Positions 1 through 9,599 of a stretch of 64,000 nt of DNA are shown one piece after another. Below the pieces are notes generated by a model. The model was given only the letters and a program-made list of their open reading frames with translations. It was not told where the DNA came from and ran no database searches. Both the position numbers and the translations under genes were made by a program. The stretch covers positions 103,501 to 167,500 of the forward strand of contig NZ_CP039639.1 in NCBI RefSeq assembly GCF_004923295.1, in the 5' to 3' direction. The DNA comes from Azospirillum sp. TSH100 (GTDB taxonomy: Bacteria; Pseudomonadota; Alphaproteobacteria; Azospirillales; Azospirillaceae). Numbering within the stretch: position 1 is the first letter of the stretch; every line of letters starts with the position of its first letter.

Positions 1-3000
1 CCGCTGTTCCATCACATGACCACCTACGTCCCGGTCAGCCAGCGCGCCGCCATCGACCGAAACGTCCGGCGCGAGCTGTTCGCCCACCAGCGCGGCGCCG
101 CCAATGCGCTCAACCTGCGCTGGGTGGACGGCGGCGACCGCCTGAACGGCCAGTGGCGCGCCGACCCGGCGCTGTTCGCGCCGGAAACCTCCGCCCGCAT
201 GCGGCGCGGCTTCCTGGCGCTGCTGGAGCGTGTGCTGGAGGACGCGGATGCCCCGGTTTCGACGGTGCAGGCGACTGCCGAAGAAGCCGATTGCTCGCTC
301 CTCGACGCCCCAATTCTCCCTCTCCCCGGGGGGAGGGGATCTCGCCTCACCGCCCTCGCCCTGTTCAACGCCGCCACCTCCCGCCACCCCGACCGCAACG
401 CCGTGGAGGACGGCGGCCATGCCCTGACCTATGCCGGCCTCGACGCCGCCGCCGCCCGGCTCGCCCGGCGCCTGCGCGCTGCCGGCGTGCGTCCCGGCGA
501 CCGCGTCGGGCTGTGGCTGCCGCGTGGTGCGGCGCTGGCCATCGGCATGATCGCGGCGTGGAAGGCGGGGGCCGCCTATCTCTGCCTCGACCCTGCCCTG
601 CCCGACGCCCGTCTCGCCTTTCTGGCGTCCGACAGCCGCAGCCGCGCCATCGTCGGCACCGGCATGGCTCCCGACTGGCGATGCGATGCGACGTGGCTCG
701 ACATCGACGGGCAATCCGACGAGGCCGAGCCCGCCCCCCTCGCCGACAACCTCCCCGGCAACCCGGACCTGCCGGCCTACCTGATCTACACCTCCGGCTC
801 CACCGGAACGCCGAAGGGCGTGGTCGTTACGCAAGGCAACCTCGCCACCTACGCCCGGGGCGTGCTGGCGGCAATGGACCTGCCGGAAGACGCCACCCTC
901 GCCACGCTGGCCTCGGTCACCGCCGATCTCGGCTATACGGCATGGTTCGGTGCGCTGCTCGGCGGGCGGACATTGCGGCTGGTCGCCCCGGCGCTGGCCG
1001 AGGATCCCGACGCGCTGGCCCGTCATTTCGCCGCACGGCCGGTCGACATGCTGAAGATCGTGCCGTCCCATCTCGCCGCCCTGATGGCGGTCCCCGACCC
1101 GGCCCGCCTGCTGCCGCGCCGCTGCCTCGTCCTGGGCGGCGAGGCGCTGGACGGCGGCTTCGTCGCTCGACTGCGCAGTCTCGCCCCCGGCTGCCGCGTA
1201 CTGAATCATTACGGCCCGACCGAGACCACCGTCGGCTGCCTCACATCCCCGGCCCCACAGGATCCGACCCTGCCGGTCCCCATCGGCACCCCCCTGCCCG
1301 GCATCCGCGCCGTGGTGCTGGACCGCCATGGCGATCCCGTCCCTCTCGGCGTCGTCGGCGAACTGGCCATCGGCGGTCCCACCGTCGCCGCCGGCTATCT
1401 CGCCCGCCCGGCCCTGACCGCCGAGCGCTTCGTTCCCGACCCGTGGGGCGAAGGCGGACGGCTCTATCGCACCGGCGACCGCGTGCGCATGACGACCGAC
1501 GGCCCGATCGAGTTCCTCGGCCGCGCCGACGATCAGGTCAAGATCCGTGGCTTCCGCGTCGAGCTGGGCGAGGTCGACAGCTGGTTGCGCGGGCAGCCCG
1601 GGGTCGCCGAAGCCGTCACCGTCGCCCGCCCGTCCCCGACCGGTGACGGGTTGCGCCTCGCGGCCTTCGTGGCACCGGAAGCACTCGACACCGAGGCGCT
1701 ACGCAGCGCCATGGCCGCGGCGCTGCCCGACGCCATGGTTCCCGCCAGCCTGCGGGCACTGCCGGTCCTGCCCCGCCTGCCCAACGGCAAGATCGACCGC
1801 AAGTCCCTGCCCGACGACGAACCTGCGCGAACCGTCGCCCCCGCGACTTCACGCAGCCTGACCCCGGCCGAGGAGACCCTGTCCTCCCTCTGGGCCGAGG
1901 TGCTGGGCCGCCCGTCGGTAGGCGTGGATGAGGATTTCTTCGCCATCGGCGGCGATTCGATCCTGGCGCTCCAGGTCATCGCCAAGGCGCGGCCGAAGGG
2001 GTTGGCCCTGAAGCCGAAGCTGTTCTTCCAGAAGCGCACGATCGCCGCCATCGCCGCCGCATTGCCTGCGGCCAAGCCCGCCGGGAAGCCCAGCGAAGAG
2101 CCCGCCGAAAAGCGCATGGAGCCTTTCGCCCTCAGCGGCCTTGATCCGCAAGCGCTCGCAACCCTGCAAGCCGAACGTCCGGCCCTGGAGGACGCCTATC
2201 CGCTGTCGTCCCTCCAGCAGGGCCTGTTGTTCCACAGCCTGATCGACCCTGCCGGCGGCGCTTATGTCAACCAGCTGGTGGTCGAAGCGGACGGCCCCTT
2301 CGATCCTGACAGCTTCACCGCCGCGTGGCAGGACACCGTCGCCGCCAACCCGATCCTGCGCACCGCCTTCCGCTGGGAGGGTGCCGACCGACCGCTGCAG
2401 CTGGTGGAGCGCGCCGCCACCCTCCCCGTCGCCCGGCGCGATTGGAGCGACCTGACGGAGAACGCCCGCGACGCCGCCCTGACCGCCTTCCTGGCGGAGG
2501 ACCGGGCGCGCGGCTTCGCGCTGGACCGCGCCCCGCTGATGCGGCTGGTGCTGATCCGCTGCGGAGACGGCCGCTGGCTGCTGCTGTGGAGCCGCCATCA
2601 TCTGGTGGTCGACGGCTGGTGTTCGATCCTGCTGCTGGACGAGGTGCTGGAACGCTACCGCGCCTGTCTGGCCGGCGAGACCCCGGCCCTGCCCGCCCGC
2701 CGCCCCTTCCGCGACCACATCGCCTGGACCCTGCGCCAGGACAGCGGCCGCTCAGCCGAATTCTGGCGCAGCTTCCTCGCCGGGGTGGAAGGTGCCACGC
2801 CGCTGCCCCTGCTGGCGCCGGCCCCGGAGTCAACCCCGGACTCCGGCAGCGCCGTCCCGCTCACCCGCACCGTCACGCTGGACGAGGCGGAGACCGCCCG
2901 TCTGACCGCCGCCGCGCGCGGGCTGGGCGTCACGCTCAACACGCTGGTGCAGGGCGCCTGGGGCCTCGTTCTGACCGCCCGCTCGGGGCGGGACGACGTG

Positions 3001-6000
3001 CTGTTCGGCGTCACCTCCGCCGGCCGGCCGGCCGATCTGGAAGGCGCCGAGCATATGCTGGGCGTCTTCATCAACACCCTGCCGCTGCGCGTGCGTGCGC
3101 CGGGCCGCCAGCGCCTCGGCGACTATCTGCGCGGCATCCAGGCCGACAGCGCCGCGATGCGCGAGCATGAGCACAGCGCACTGGCCGACATCCAGGCGCA
3201 GGCAGGAGTCGGCCCGCTGTTCGACACGCTGCTGGTCTTCCAGAACCTGCCGATGCTGGAGGGCCGGCGGCGCCGGGTCGGCGCGCTCGACCTGCGCCAG
3301 CGCGCCAATGTCGAACGCACCCATTACGGCCTGACGGTGGAGGTCTTCCCCGGCGAGGCGCTGGGCGCCGCCATCGACGCCGACGCCCGCCGCATCGATG
3401 CGACGTCGCTCAGCCGGATCGCCGAGGGCTTCCGCGCCGCCCTGCTGTCGTTGGCCCGTGGCGCCGCCACCCCGCTGGCCGCCCTGCCGCGCATGGGCGA
3501 GGCGGAGGCGCAAGCCTTGCGCCGCTGGAGCGTGACGCCCGCCCCCTACAGCCTGTCGCCCGGCTGGGTCGAGAGGGTCGCCGCCCGCGTCGCCGCCCAC
3601 CCCGACCGCCTCGCCGCCCGCTGCGAGGGTGCCGGCCTGACCTATGGCGAACTCTGGCGGCACTCGGAGCAGCTGGCCCGCGGCCTGATCGCCGCCGGTG
3701 TCCGCCCCGACGATGCCGTCGCCCTGCTCGCCCCGCGCGGGCTGGAGCTGCTGTGCCTGATGGTCGCGGTGCTGCGGGCCGGCGGCGCCTGGGTGCCGCT
3801 CGACCCCGGCCATCCGCCCGCCCGCTGGGCCCAGGTGATGGCACAGGCCGGCAATCCGCTGCTGGTCCGCGATCCCGCCGTCTCCTGCGGCCTGCCCGCC
3901 CTGACCACTGCCGACCTGCTGGCCCGCGCCGACGCCGGCAGCCTGCGCACGCGCCCTGCCCGCGGCGACCAGCGCGCCTATGTGCTGTTCACCTCCGGCT
4001 CGACCGGCACGCCGAAGGGGGCGATGGTCACCCGCGACGGCATGCTGAACAACATGCTGGCGAAGCTCGACCCGCTCGGCCTGTCCGACCGGGACGTGAT
4101 CGCCCAGACCGCCCCCGCCTGCTTCGACATCTCCGTCTGGCAGACGCTGACCGCCCCGCTGCTGGGTGGCGTGGTGGAGATCGTCCCCGACGCGGTGGTG
4201 CGCGACCCCGACGCCCTGCTCGACCGGCTGGCGACCTCCGGCGTCACCCTGTTCGAGCCGGTGCCGTCGCTGATGCGGACGCTGGCGGACACCCGCGATG
4301 CCGACGGCCGGCCCCGCCCGCTGCCTGCCCTGCGCTGGGTCCTGCCGACGGGGGAGGCGCTGAGCGCCGCCGATGCCGCCGCCTGGTTCGACGCCTACCC
4401 CGCCGTGCCGCTGATGAACGCCTACGGCCCGGCCGAATGCGCCGACGACGTGGCCTTCCACCCGCTGCACACCGCCCCCGCCGCCGGAAGCGCCGTCCCC
4501 ATCGGCCGGCCGACGGCGGGGGCGGAGCTGCGCGTCGTCGATGGCGACCTCTCCCCCGCGCCGGTCGGCACGGTGGGCGAGATCGCCGTCGGCGGCGTCG
4601 GGGTGGGGCGCGGCTATCTCGGCGATCCGCGCCGCACCGCCGCCTCCTTCGTGCCCGATCCGGACGGCGCGCCGGGTTCGCGCCTCTACCGCAGCGGCGA
4701 TCTTGGCCGCTGGACGGCCGACGGCGTCATCGAATGGGCCGGGCGCGGCGATTTCCAGATGAAGCTGCGCGGCTTCCGCATCGAAGCCGGCGAGGTCGAA
4801 GCCGCGCTGGAACGCCACCCCGCCGTCCGCCGCGCCGCCGTCCACATCCGCGCCGACCATCTGACGGCGTGGTGGGAAGCAGCCGACGACGGCGCCGCGG
4901 TCTCCAGCCCGGATCTCGCCACGCACGCCGCAGCCCTGCTGCCGCCCTACATGGTCCCGACCCGCTGGGTGCGGGTGACCGACTGGCCGCGCAACGCCAA
5001 CGGCAAGCTCGACCGCAAGGCCCTGCCCGACCCCGACCAGCCCGCCGGCACCATCGCGGCCGAGCCGCCCGCCACCGGCACCGAACGCCGCCTCGCCACT
5101 CTGTGGCGGGAGCTGCTTCCCGGCACCGACATCGCCCGCGACGCCGATTTCTTCGCGCTCGGCGGCCATTCGCTGCTCGCCGCCCGGCTGATCGCCCGCC
5201 TGCGCCGCGACGGCTGGCCCGGCCTGCCCCTGCGCGCCGTCTTCGAGACACCGGTCCTGCGCGATCTCGCCTCCCGGCTCGACGCCCTCACCGCTCCGGC
5301 CGGTGACGACACCCCGCCCCTGCTGCCGGTGGAGCGGCGCGACGCCATGCCGGTGTCCCCCGCCCAGCAGCGCCTGTGGCTGGTCGACCGGCTGTCCGGC
5401 GGCGGCAGCGCCTATGTGATGGCGGCCTCGCTGCTGCTGACCGGCGACCTCGATCCGGTGGCGCTGGAAACCGCGCTGAACGCCGTGGTCGCCCGCCACG
5501 AGGTGCTGCGCACAGCCTATCCCGAGCAGGATGAGGAGCCGGCCGCCGTCGCCGCCCCCGCCCTGTTCGTGCCCCTGCCGCTGGAGGATCTGTCCGGCCT
5601 GCCGCCGGCCGAGCGGACCGCCTGCGCGCTGGCCCTGGCGGAGGAGGATGCCCGCACCCCCTTCGACCTCGCTGCCGGCCCGCTGCTGCGCGCCCGGCTG
5701 CTGCGGCTGGAGCCCGGCAGCCACCGGCTGCTGTTCGCCATGCACCACATCGTCGCCGACGGCTGGTCGGTCGGCGTTCTGTGCAGCGACCTCGCCACCG
5801 CCTACCGCGCGGCGCTGGCCGGGCGGGCGCCGGACTGGACGCCGCTGCCGGTGCAGTATGCCGACTACGCGGTGTGGCAGCGCGATCTGCTGTCGGGCGA
5901 GCGCCTGACCAGGCTGACCGGCTTCTGGCACGACCGCCTGTCCGGTGCGCCGACGGCGCTCGCCCTGCCGACCGACCGGCCGCGACCGCCGGTCGCCACC

Positions 6001-7722
6001 ACCAGCGGCGGCAGCCTGCGCCTCGCCCTCGACCCCGCCCTGCTGGCGCGGGTGGAGGACTGGGCGCACCGCCGCGGCGCCACCGCCTTCATGGCGCTGC
6101 TCGCCGCCTTCAACGCCATGCTGCATGCGGAGACCGGCATGGACGATTTGCTGGTCGGAACCGACACCGCCGGCCGCCCCGACCGCGCGCTGGAAGGGCT
6201 GATCGGCTTCTTCGTCAATGTCGTGCCGCTGCGCTCCCGCCTGGAGCCGGAAGACAGCTTCGACAGCCTGCTCGACCGCACCGGCCGGATGGCGCTGGAT
6301 GCCTTCGACCATGACGCCCTCCCCTTCGACCGCATCGTCGAAGCGGTCGGCGTGCCGCGCGACCGCAGCCGCAACCCGCTGGTCCAGGCACTGTTCGTCC
6401 TCCAGAACGTCCCCGGCGGCCCGCTGGAACTGCCCGGCCTGACCGTCGAACAGTCGGCCCCGGCCGAGCGCCAGTCCAAGTTCGACATGGCCCTGTTCCT
6501 GGAGCCGGAGCAGACCGCCGACGGTCCGACGCTGGCCGCCGACTGGGTGTTCGCCAGCGCCCTGTTCGATCCGGAAACCATGCGGCGCTTCCACCGCAAC
6601 TGGGTGGCGCTGCTGGAGCGCGCCGTCGCCGACCCCACCCAACCCGTCTGCCCCAATATTCCTTCTGCCGGTCAGGAGTTCCACCCCATGGACCAGACCC
6701 GGCGCGCCAGCGCCACCCCCTCCCCCGATATGTCCGTCCGCCGGTCCTTCCCCATGCCGGGCTCCGAATTCCCGATCATGCTGGAGCCCGCCGTGCCGGG
6801 CCTCGACCCCGCCGCCTGGGCGCACGACAACCGCGGCCTGATCGACCAGTTGCTTCTACGCCACGGCGCCATCCTGTTCCGCGGCTTCGCCTTGCCCGAC
6901 CCACAGGCCTTCGAGGCCTTCGCCGAAGCGATGGAGCCGACCGGCCTGTTCGGCTCCTACGGCGACCTGCCGAAGAAGGAGGGCGGGCGCAACACCTACC
7001 GCTCCACGCCCTACCCGGAGCGGCAGATGATCCTCTACCACAACGAGAGCAGCCATCTCGACCGCTGGCCGCGCAAGCAGTGGTTCTTCGCCGAACAGGT
7101 GGCGCCGGTCGGCGGCTGCACCCCCATCGTCGATTGCCGCGAGATGCTGAGGCGCCTGCCGGCCGATCTGGTGGCGACGCTGGAGACGCGCGGCCTGCTC
7201 TATGTCCGCACCTTCACCCCGCGCTTCGATGTCGGCTGGCGCGACTTCTTCAAGACCGACGACCGTGCGGCGGTGGCGGCGCGCTGTGCCGCCGGCGGCA
7301 TCGAGCTGCGCTGGCTTGATGACGAGACGCCGCAGACCCGCACCCGCGCCCCGGCGGTGATCCGCCACCCGCTGACCGGCGAGCGCAGCTTCTTCAATCA
7401 GCTGCAACTCCACCACCCCGCCTGCCTGGAGCCCGACCTGCGCGAGGATCTGCTGGACCTCGTCGGCATCGACCGCCTGCCCCGCAACGTGCTGTTCGGC
7501 GACGGCGAGACCATCCCGGACGAGACCATGGCCCTGATCGGCGACGCCTACGAGGACTGCGCCGTGCGTTTCCAGTGGCTGCGCGGGGACGCGGTGATGG
7601 TCGACAACATGCTGACCGCCCATGCCCGCGACCCCTATGAAGGCCCCCGCCGCATCGTCGTCGCCATGGGCGCGATGGTGGAGCGGCAGGCCGTCGCCGC
7701 CGGACTCGAGGAGATGGCCTGA
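1..7722 (+). CDS. Nonribosomal peptide synthetase, 5'-partial: (C)-A-PCP-C-A-PCP-C-SyrP-like hydroxylase
   Basis: The frame is open from base 1, and the first ~90 residues look like the end of a condensation domain, so the gene begins upstream. Counting from the Met at base 16: A1 at ~110-610, carrier with GGDS (Ser648), C2 with HHLVVDG at 861-867, A2 at ~1190-1670, carrier with GGHS (Ser1719), C3 with HHIVADG at 1910-1916, then a TauD/SyrP-type Fe(II)/2-oxoglutarate dioxygenase from ~2245 with H2342-N-E2344 and a distal His2536. My manual specificity reading gives DLTKVGHVG for A1, the known Asp code, and DIWELTADD for A2, which I recall for 2,4-diaminobutyrate. SyrP relatives beta-hydroxylate carrier-bound Asp, which fits the Asp modules. 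The last condensation domain has no A-PCP of its own in this protein; the next gene supplies one. The stop overlaps the next start (TGATG). Confidence 0.93.
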   Translation, partial: PLFHHMTTYVPVSQRAAIDRNVRRELFAHQRGAANALNLRWVDGGDRLNGQWRADPALFAPETSARMRRGFLALLERVLEDADAPVSTVQATAEEADCSLLDAPILPLPGGRGSRLTALALFNAATSRHPDRNAVEDGGHALTYAGLDAAAARLARRLRAAGVRPGDRVGLWLPRGAALAIGMIAAWKAGAAYLCLDPALPDARLAFLASDSRSRAIVGTGMAPDWRCDATWLDIDGQSDEAEPAPLADNLPGNPDLPAYLIYTSGSTGTPKGVVVTQGNLATYARGVLAAMDLPEDATLATLASVTADLGYTAWFGALLGGRTLRLVAPALAEDPDALARHFAARPVDMLKIVPSHLAALMAVPDPARLLPRRCLVLGGEALDGGFVARLRSLAPGCRVLNHYGPTETTVGCLTSPAPQDPTLPVPIGTPLPGIRAVVLDRHGDPVPLGVVGELAIGGPTVAAGYLARPALTAERFVPDPWGEGGRLYRTGDRVRMTTDGPIEFLGRADDQVKIRGFRVELGEVDSWLRGQPGVAEAVTVARPSPTGDGLRLAAFVAPEALDTEALRSAMAAALPDAMVPASLRALPVLPRLPNGKIDRKSLPDDEPARTVAPATSRSLTPAEETLSSLWAEVLGRPSVGVDEDFFAIGGDSILALQVIAKARPKGLALKPKLFFQKRTIAAIAAALPAAKPAGKPSEEPAEKRMEPFALSGLDPQALATLQAERPALEDAYPLSSLQQGLLFHSLIDPAGGAYVNQLVVEADGPFDPDSFTAAWQDTVAANPILRTAFRWEGADRPLQLVERAATLPVARRDWSDLTENARDAALTAFLAEDRARGFALDRAPLMRLVLIRCGDGRWLLLWSRHHLVVDGWCSILLLDEVLERYRACLAGETPALPARRPFRDHIAWTLRQDSGRSAEFWRSFLAGVEGATPLPLLAPAPESTPDSGSAVPLTRTVTLDEAETARLTAAARGLGVTLNTLVQGAWGLVLTARSGRDDVLFGVTSAGRPADLEGAEHMLGVFINTLPLRVRAPGRQRLGDYLRGIQADSAAMREHEHSALADIQAQAGVGPLFDTLLVFQNLPMLEGRRRRVGALDLRQRANVERTHYGLTVEVFPGEALGAAIDADARRIDATSLSRIAEGFRAALLSLARGAATPLAALPRMGEAEAQALRRWSVTPAPYSLSPGWVERVAARVAAHPDRLAARCEGAGLTYGELWRHSEQLARGLIAAGVRPDDAVALLAPRGLELLCLMVAVLRAGGAWVPLDPGHPPARWAQVMAQAGNPLLVRDPAVSCGLPALTTADLLARADAGSLRTRPARGDQRAYVLFTSGSTGTPKGAMVTRDGMLNNMLAKLDPLGLSDRDVIAQTAPACFDISVWQTLTAPLLGGVVEIVPDAVVRDPDALLDRLATSGVTLFEPVPSLMRTLADTRDADGRPRPLPALRWVLPTGEALSAADAAAWFDAYPAVPLMNAYGPAECADDVAFHPLHTAPAAGSAVPIGRPTAGAELRVVDGDLSPAPVGTVGEIAVGGVGVGRGYLGDPRRTAASFVPDPDGAPGSRLYRSGDLGRWTADGVIEWAGRGDFQMKLRGFRIEAGEVEAALERHPAVRRAAVHIRADHLTAWWEAADDGAAVSSPDLATHAAALLPPYMVPTRWVRVTDWPRNANGKLDRKALPDPDQPAGTIAAEPPATGTERRLATLWRELLPGTDIARDADFFALGGHSLLAARLIARLRRDGWPGLPLRAVFETPVLRDLASRLDALTAPAGDDTPPLLPVERRDAMPVSPAQQRLWLVDRLSGGGSAYVMAASLLLTGDLDPVALETALNAVVARHEVLRTAYPEQDEEPAAVAAPALFVPLPLEDLSGLPPAERTACALALAEEDARTPFDLAAGPLLRARLLRLEPGSHRLLFAMHHIVADGWSVGVLCSDLATAYRAALAGRAPDWTPLPVQYADYAVWQRDLLSGERLTRLTGFWHDRLSGAPTALALPTDRPRPPVATTSGGSLRLALDPALLARVEDWAHRRGATAFMALLAAFNAMLHAETGMDDLLVGTDTAGRPDRALEGLIGFFVNVVPLRSRLEPEDSFDSLLDRTGRMALDAFDHDALPFDRIVEAVGVPRDRSRNPLVQALFVLQNVPGGPLELPGLTVEQSAPAERQSKFDMALFLEPEQTADGPTLAADWVFASALFDPETMRRFHRNWVALLERAVADPTQPVCPNIPSAGQEFHPMDQTRRASATPSPDMSVRRSFPMPGSEFPIMLEPAVPGLDPAAWAHDNRGLIDQLLLRHGAILFRGFALPDPQAFEAFAEAMEPTGLFGSYGDLPKKEGGRNTYRSTPYPERQMILYHNESSHLDRWPRKQWFFAEQVAPVGGCTPIVDCREMLRRLPADLVATLETRGLLYVRTFTPRFDVGWRDFFKTDDRAAVAARCAAGGIELRWLDDETPQTRTRAPAVIRHPLTGERSFFNQLQLHHPACLEPDLREDLLDLVGIDRLPRNVLFGDGETIPDETMALIGDAYEDCAVRFQWLRGDAVMVDNMLTAHARDPYEGPRRIVVAMGAMVERQAVAAGLEEMA
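316..352. repeat. Degenerate REP-like palindrome inside NRPS coding sequence
   Basis: CCCTCTCCCC at 318-327 is followed by GGGGGGAGGGG, the same inverted repeat that lies between genes at 9471-9560 and 59335-59472. Here it is read in frame as ILPLPGGRGSR, in the linker between the condensation domain and A1. The right arm has lost two bases relative to the intergenic copies. Confidence 0.6.
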
Positions 7723-9455
7723 TGACCGCCCAAATGACAACCGGGATGAGCGCCGAGACCACCATCCCCGCCCTGCTTTCCGCCCAGACCGCACACAGCC
7801 CCGACGCCCCGGCCCTGAAGGACGGCGCGCGCACCCTCAGCTACGCCGCGCTGGACGCGCTGGTCGACCGGCTGGCCCGCCATCTGCGCCGCGACGGCGT
7901 CGGACCGGAGCAGCGGGTGGCGCTGGCCCTGCCGCGCTCCGCCGAACTGGTCATCGCCCTGCATGCCGTCATGCGGGCGGGCGGCGCCTATGTGCCGGTC
8001 GATCCGGCATGGCCGGACGCCCGCCGTACCGCAGTTCTCGATGCCGCCCGGCCGTGCCGGCTGCTGACCGCCGCCGATGTCGCCGCCTTGCTGGAGCGGC
8101 GGGCGCCCGACATCGCGCTACCGCCCCCGGCGCCGCAGGACGCCGCCTATCTGCTGTTCACCTCCGGCTCCACCGGCACGCCGAAGGGCGTGGTGGTCGA
8201 ACATGCCCAGCTCGCCGCCTATGTCGCGGCGGTGACGGCGGCGCTCGGCCTGACCGCCTGCCGCCGCTTCGCCCTGACCTCCACCGTCGCCGCCGACCTC
8301 GGCAACACCACCCTGTTCGGGGCGCCGGCGGCAGGCGGCTGTCTGGTGGTGGCGGACGAGGCGACGATGACCGACGGCGCCGCCTTCGCCCGCTTCCTCT
8401 GGGATGAGGCCATCGACTGCCTGAAGATCGTGCCGTCGCATCTGGCCGCCCTCATCGACCACCCGGCTCCCGTCCTGCCCGCCACGCTGATCCTCGGTGG
8501 CGAGCCCGCCACCCGCCCCTTGCTGGAGGCGATCCGCAATGCCGCCCCGGCCTGCCGCGTCTTCAACCATTATGGCCCGACCGAGACCACCGTCGGCGTG
8601 ATGGTCCATGCCCTGCCCTCGGACGCGCCGCTGCCCGACCGCCTGCCGCTCGACCGCGTTCTGGCGGGAAGCGGCGTCCGGCTGCTAGACCCGGCCGGCA
8701 AGCCGGTTGAAACGGGTGGAGAGGGCGAGCTGGTGATCGGTGGCGCCCAGGTCGCCCGCGGCTATCTCGACCGCCCGGATGATGCGGCCTTCTTCACCGA
8801 CCCCGACGGCACCCGCTTCTACCGCAGCGGCGACCGCGCCCGGGTGCTGCCCGGCGGCGGGCTGGAGCTGATCGGCCGCATCGACGACCAGATCAAGATC
8901 CGCGGCTTCCGCGTCGAACCGGCGGAGATCGAGGCCGCCCTCCTCGCGCTGCCCGGCATCGCCCAGGCGGCGGTGAAGCTGGTGGGCACCGACCGGCTGG
9001 TCGCCTATGTGGTCGCCACGGCCGGGGCCGGCTCCGACCCGGCCGCCCTGCGGGAAGCCTTGCGCGCCCGCCTGCCCGACGCGATGGTCCCGGCCGAGAT
9101 CGTGGCGCTCGACCGCCTGCCGCGGCTCGGCAACGGCAAGATCGACCGCGCCGCCCTGCCCGACCCGGTCAGCGTTTCGGCGCAACCGGCCAACGACGCC
9201 GCCCCACTGGAAACGTTGATCGCCGGGCTGATCGCCACCCTGCTGGAACGTGAGCGGGTCGGTCCGGCCGACAACCTGTTCGACCTGGGCGGCCATTCGC
9301 TGATGGTCATCAAGCTGGTGTCCCGCCTGCGCCGCCGCCTGGGGGTGGAGGTGCCGCCGGGCCTCGTCTTCGACCATCCGACCCCGGCCGGCCTCGCCCA
9401 GGCCCTGCGCGCCACGGAAGCCGAGCCGGGTCAACTCGACCGCGCCGCGGCGTAA
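7722..9455 (+). CDS. NRPS adenylation-carrier didomain, Asp-type
   Basis: This 577-residue protein holds one adenylation domain (~20-500; LLFTSGSTGTPKG core, NHYGPTETTVG core) and one carrier domain with GGHS (Ser526). There is no condensation domain. The specificity positions read by hand are DLTKIGHVG, again the aspartate pattern. The start codon overlaps the stop of the preceding synthetase by one base, so the two are translationally coupled. The preceding protein ends in C-hydroxylase without an A-PCP, so the natural reading is that this didomain completes that module in trans and presents Asp for beta-hydroxylation. That assignment is an inference from order and coupling. Confidence 0.9.
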   Translation: MTAQMTTGMSAETTIPALLSAQTAHSPDAPALKDGARTLSYAALDALVDRLARHLRRDGVGPEQRVALALPRSAELVIALHAVMRAGGAYVPVDPAWPDARRTAVLDAARPCRLLTAADVAALLERRAPDIALPPPAPQDAAYLLFTSGSTGTPKGVVVEHAQLAAYVAAVTAALGLTACRRFALTSTVAADLGNTTLFGAPAAGGCLVVADEATMTDGAAFARFLWDEAIDCLKIVPSHLAALIDHPAPVLPATLILGGEPATRPLLEAIRNAAPACRVFNHYGPTETTVGVMVHALPSDAPLPDRLPLDRVLAGSGVRLLDPAGKPVETGGEGELVIGGAQVARGYLDRPDDAAFFTDPDGTRFYRSGDRARVLPGGGLELIGRIDDQIKIRGFRVEPAEIEAALLALPGIAQAAVKLVGTDRLVAYVVATAGAGSDPAALREALRARLPDAMVPAEIVALDRLPRLGNGKIDRAALPDPVSVSAQPANDAAPLETLIAGLIATLLERERVGPADNLFDLGGHSLMVIKLVSRLRRRLGVEVPPGLVFDHPTPAGLAQALRATEAEPGQLDRAAA

Positions 9456-9470
9456 TCGCCCTTTCCCCTG

Positions 9471-9560
9471 GATCCCCTCTCCCCACTATCGGCGGACCTA
9501 TGGTCCGCCCGTCGCGTCAGCGCAAACGAAGTTTGCGCGTGAGCGGGGGGAGAGGGGGAT
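9471..9560. repeat. Nested inverted-repeat element between NRPS genes
   Basis: The outer arms GATCCCCTCTCCCC (9471-9484) and GGGGAGAGGGGGAT (9547-9560) pair across two perfect inner hairpins, GGCGGACC-TAT-GGTCCGCC at 9491-9509 and GCGCAAAC-GAA-GTTTGCGC at 9520-9538. It fills most of the 144-bp gap between the A-PCP gene and the third synthetase. It could act as a REP/BIME-like element, an attenuator or an mRNA stabiliser. Confidence 0.75.
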
Positions 9561-9599
9561 TCCGCATTTCCCCACCCCACGACAACACGGTACGCCTCC

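Noticed and set aside
2830..6825. 1331-codon open frame on the minus strand
   Set aside because: It is the mirror of the NRPS third-codon-position bias; its composition is biased and no family motif is visible.
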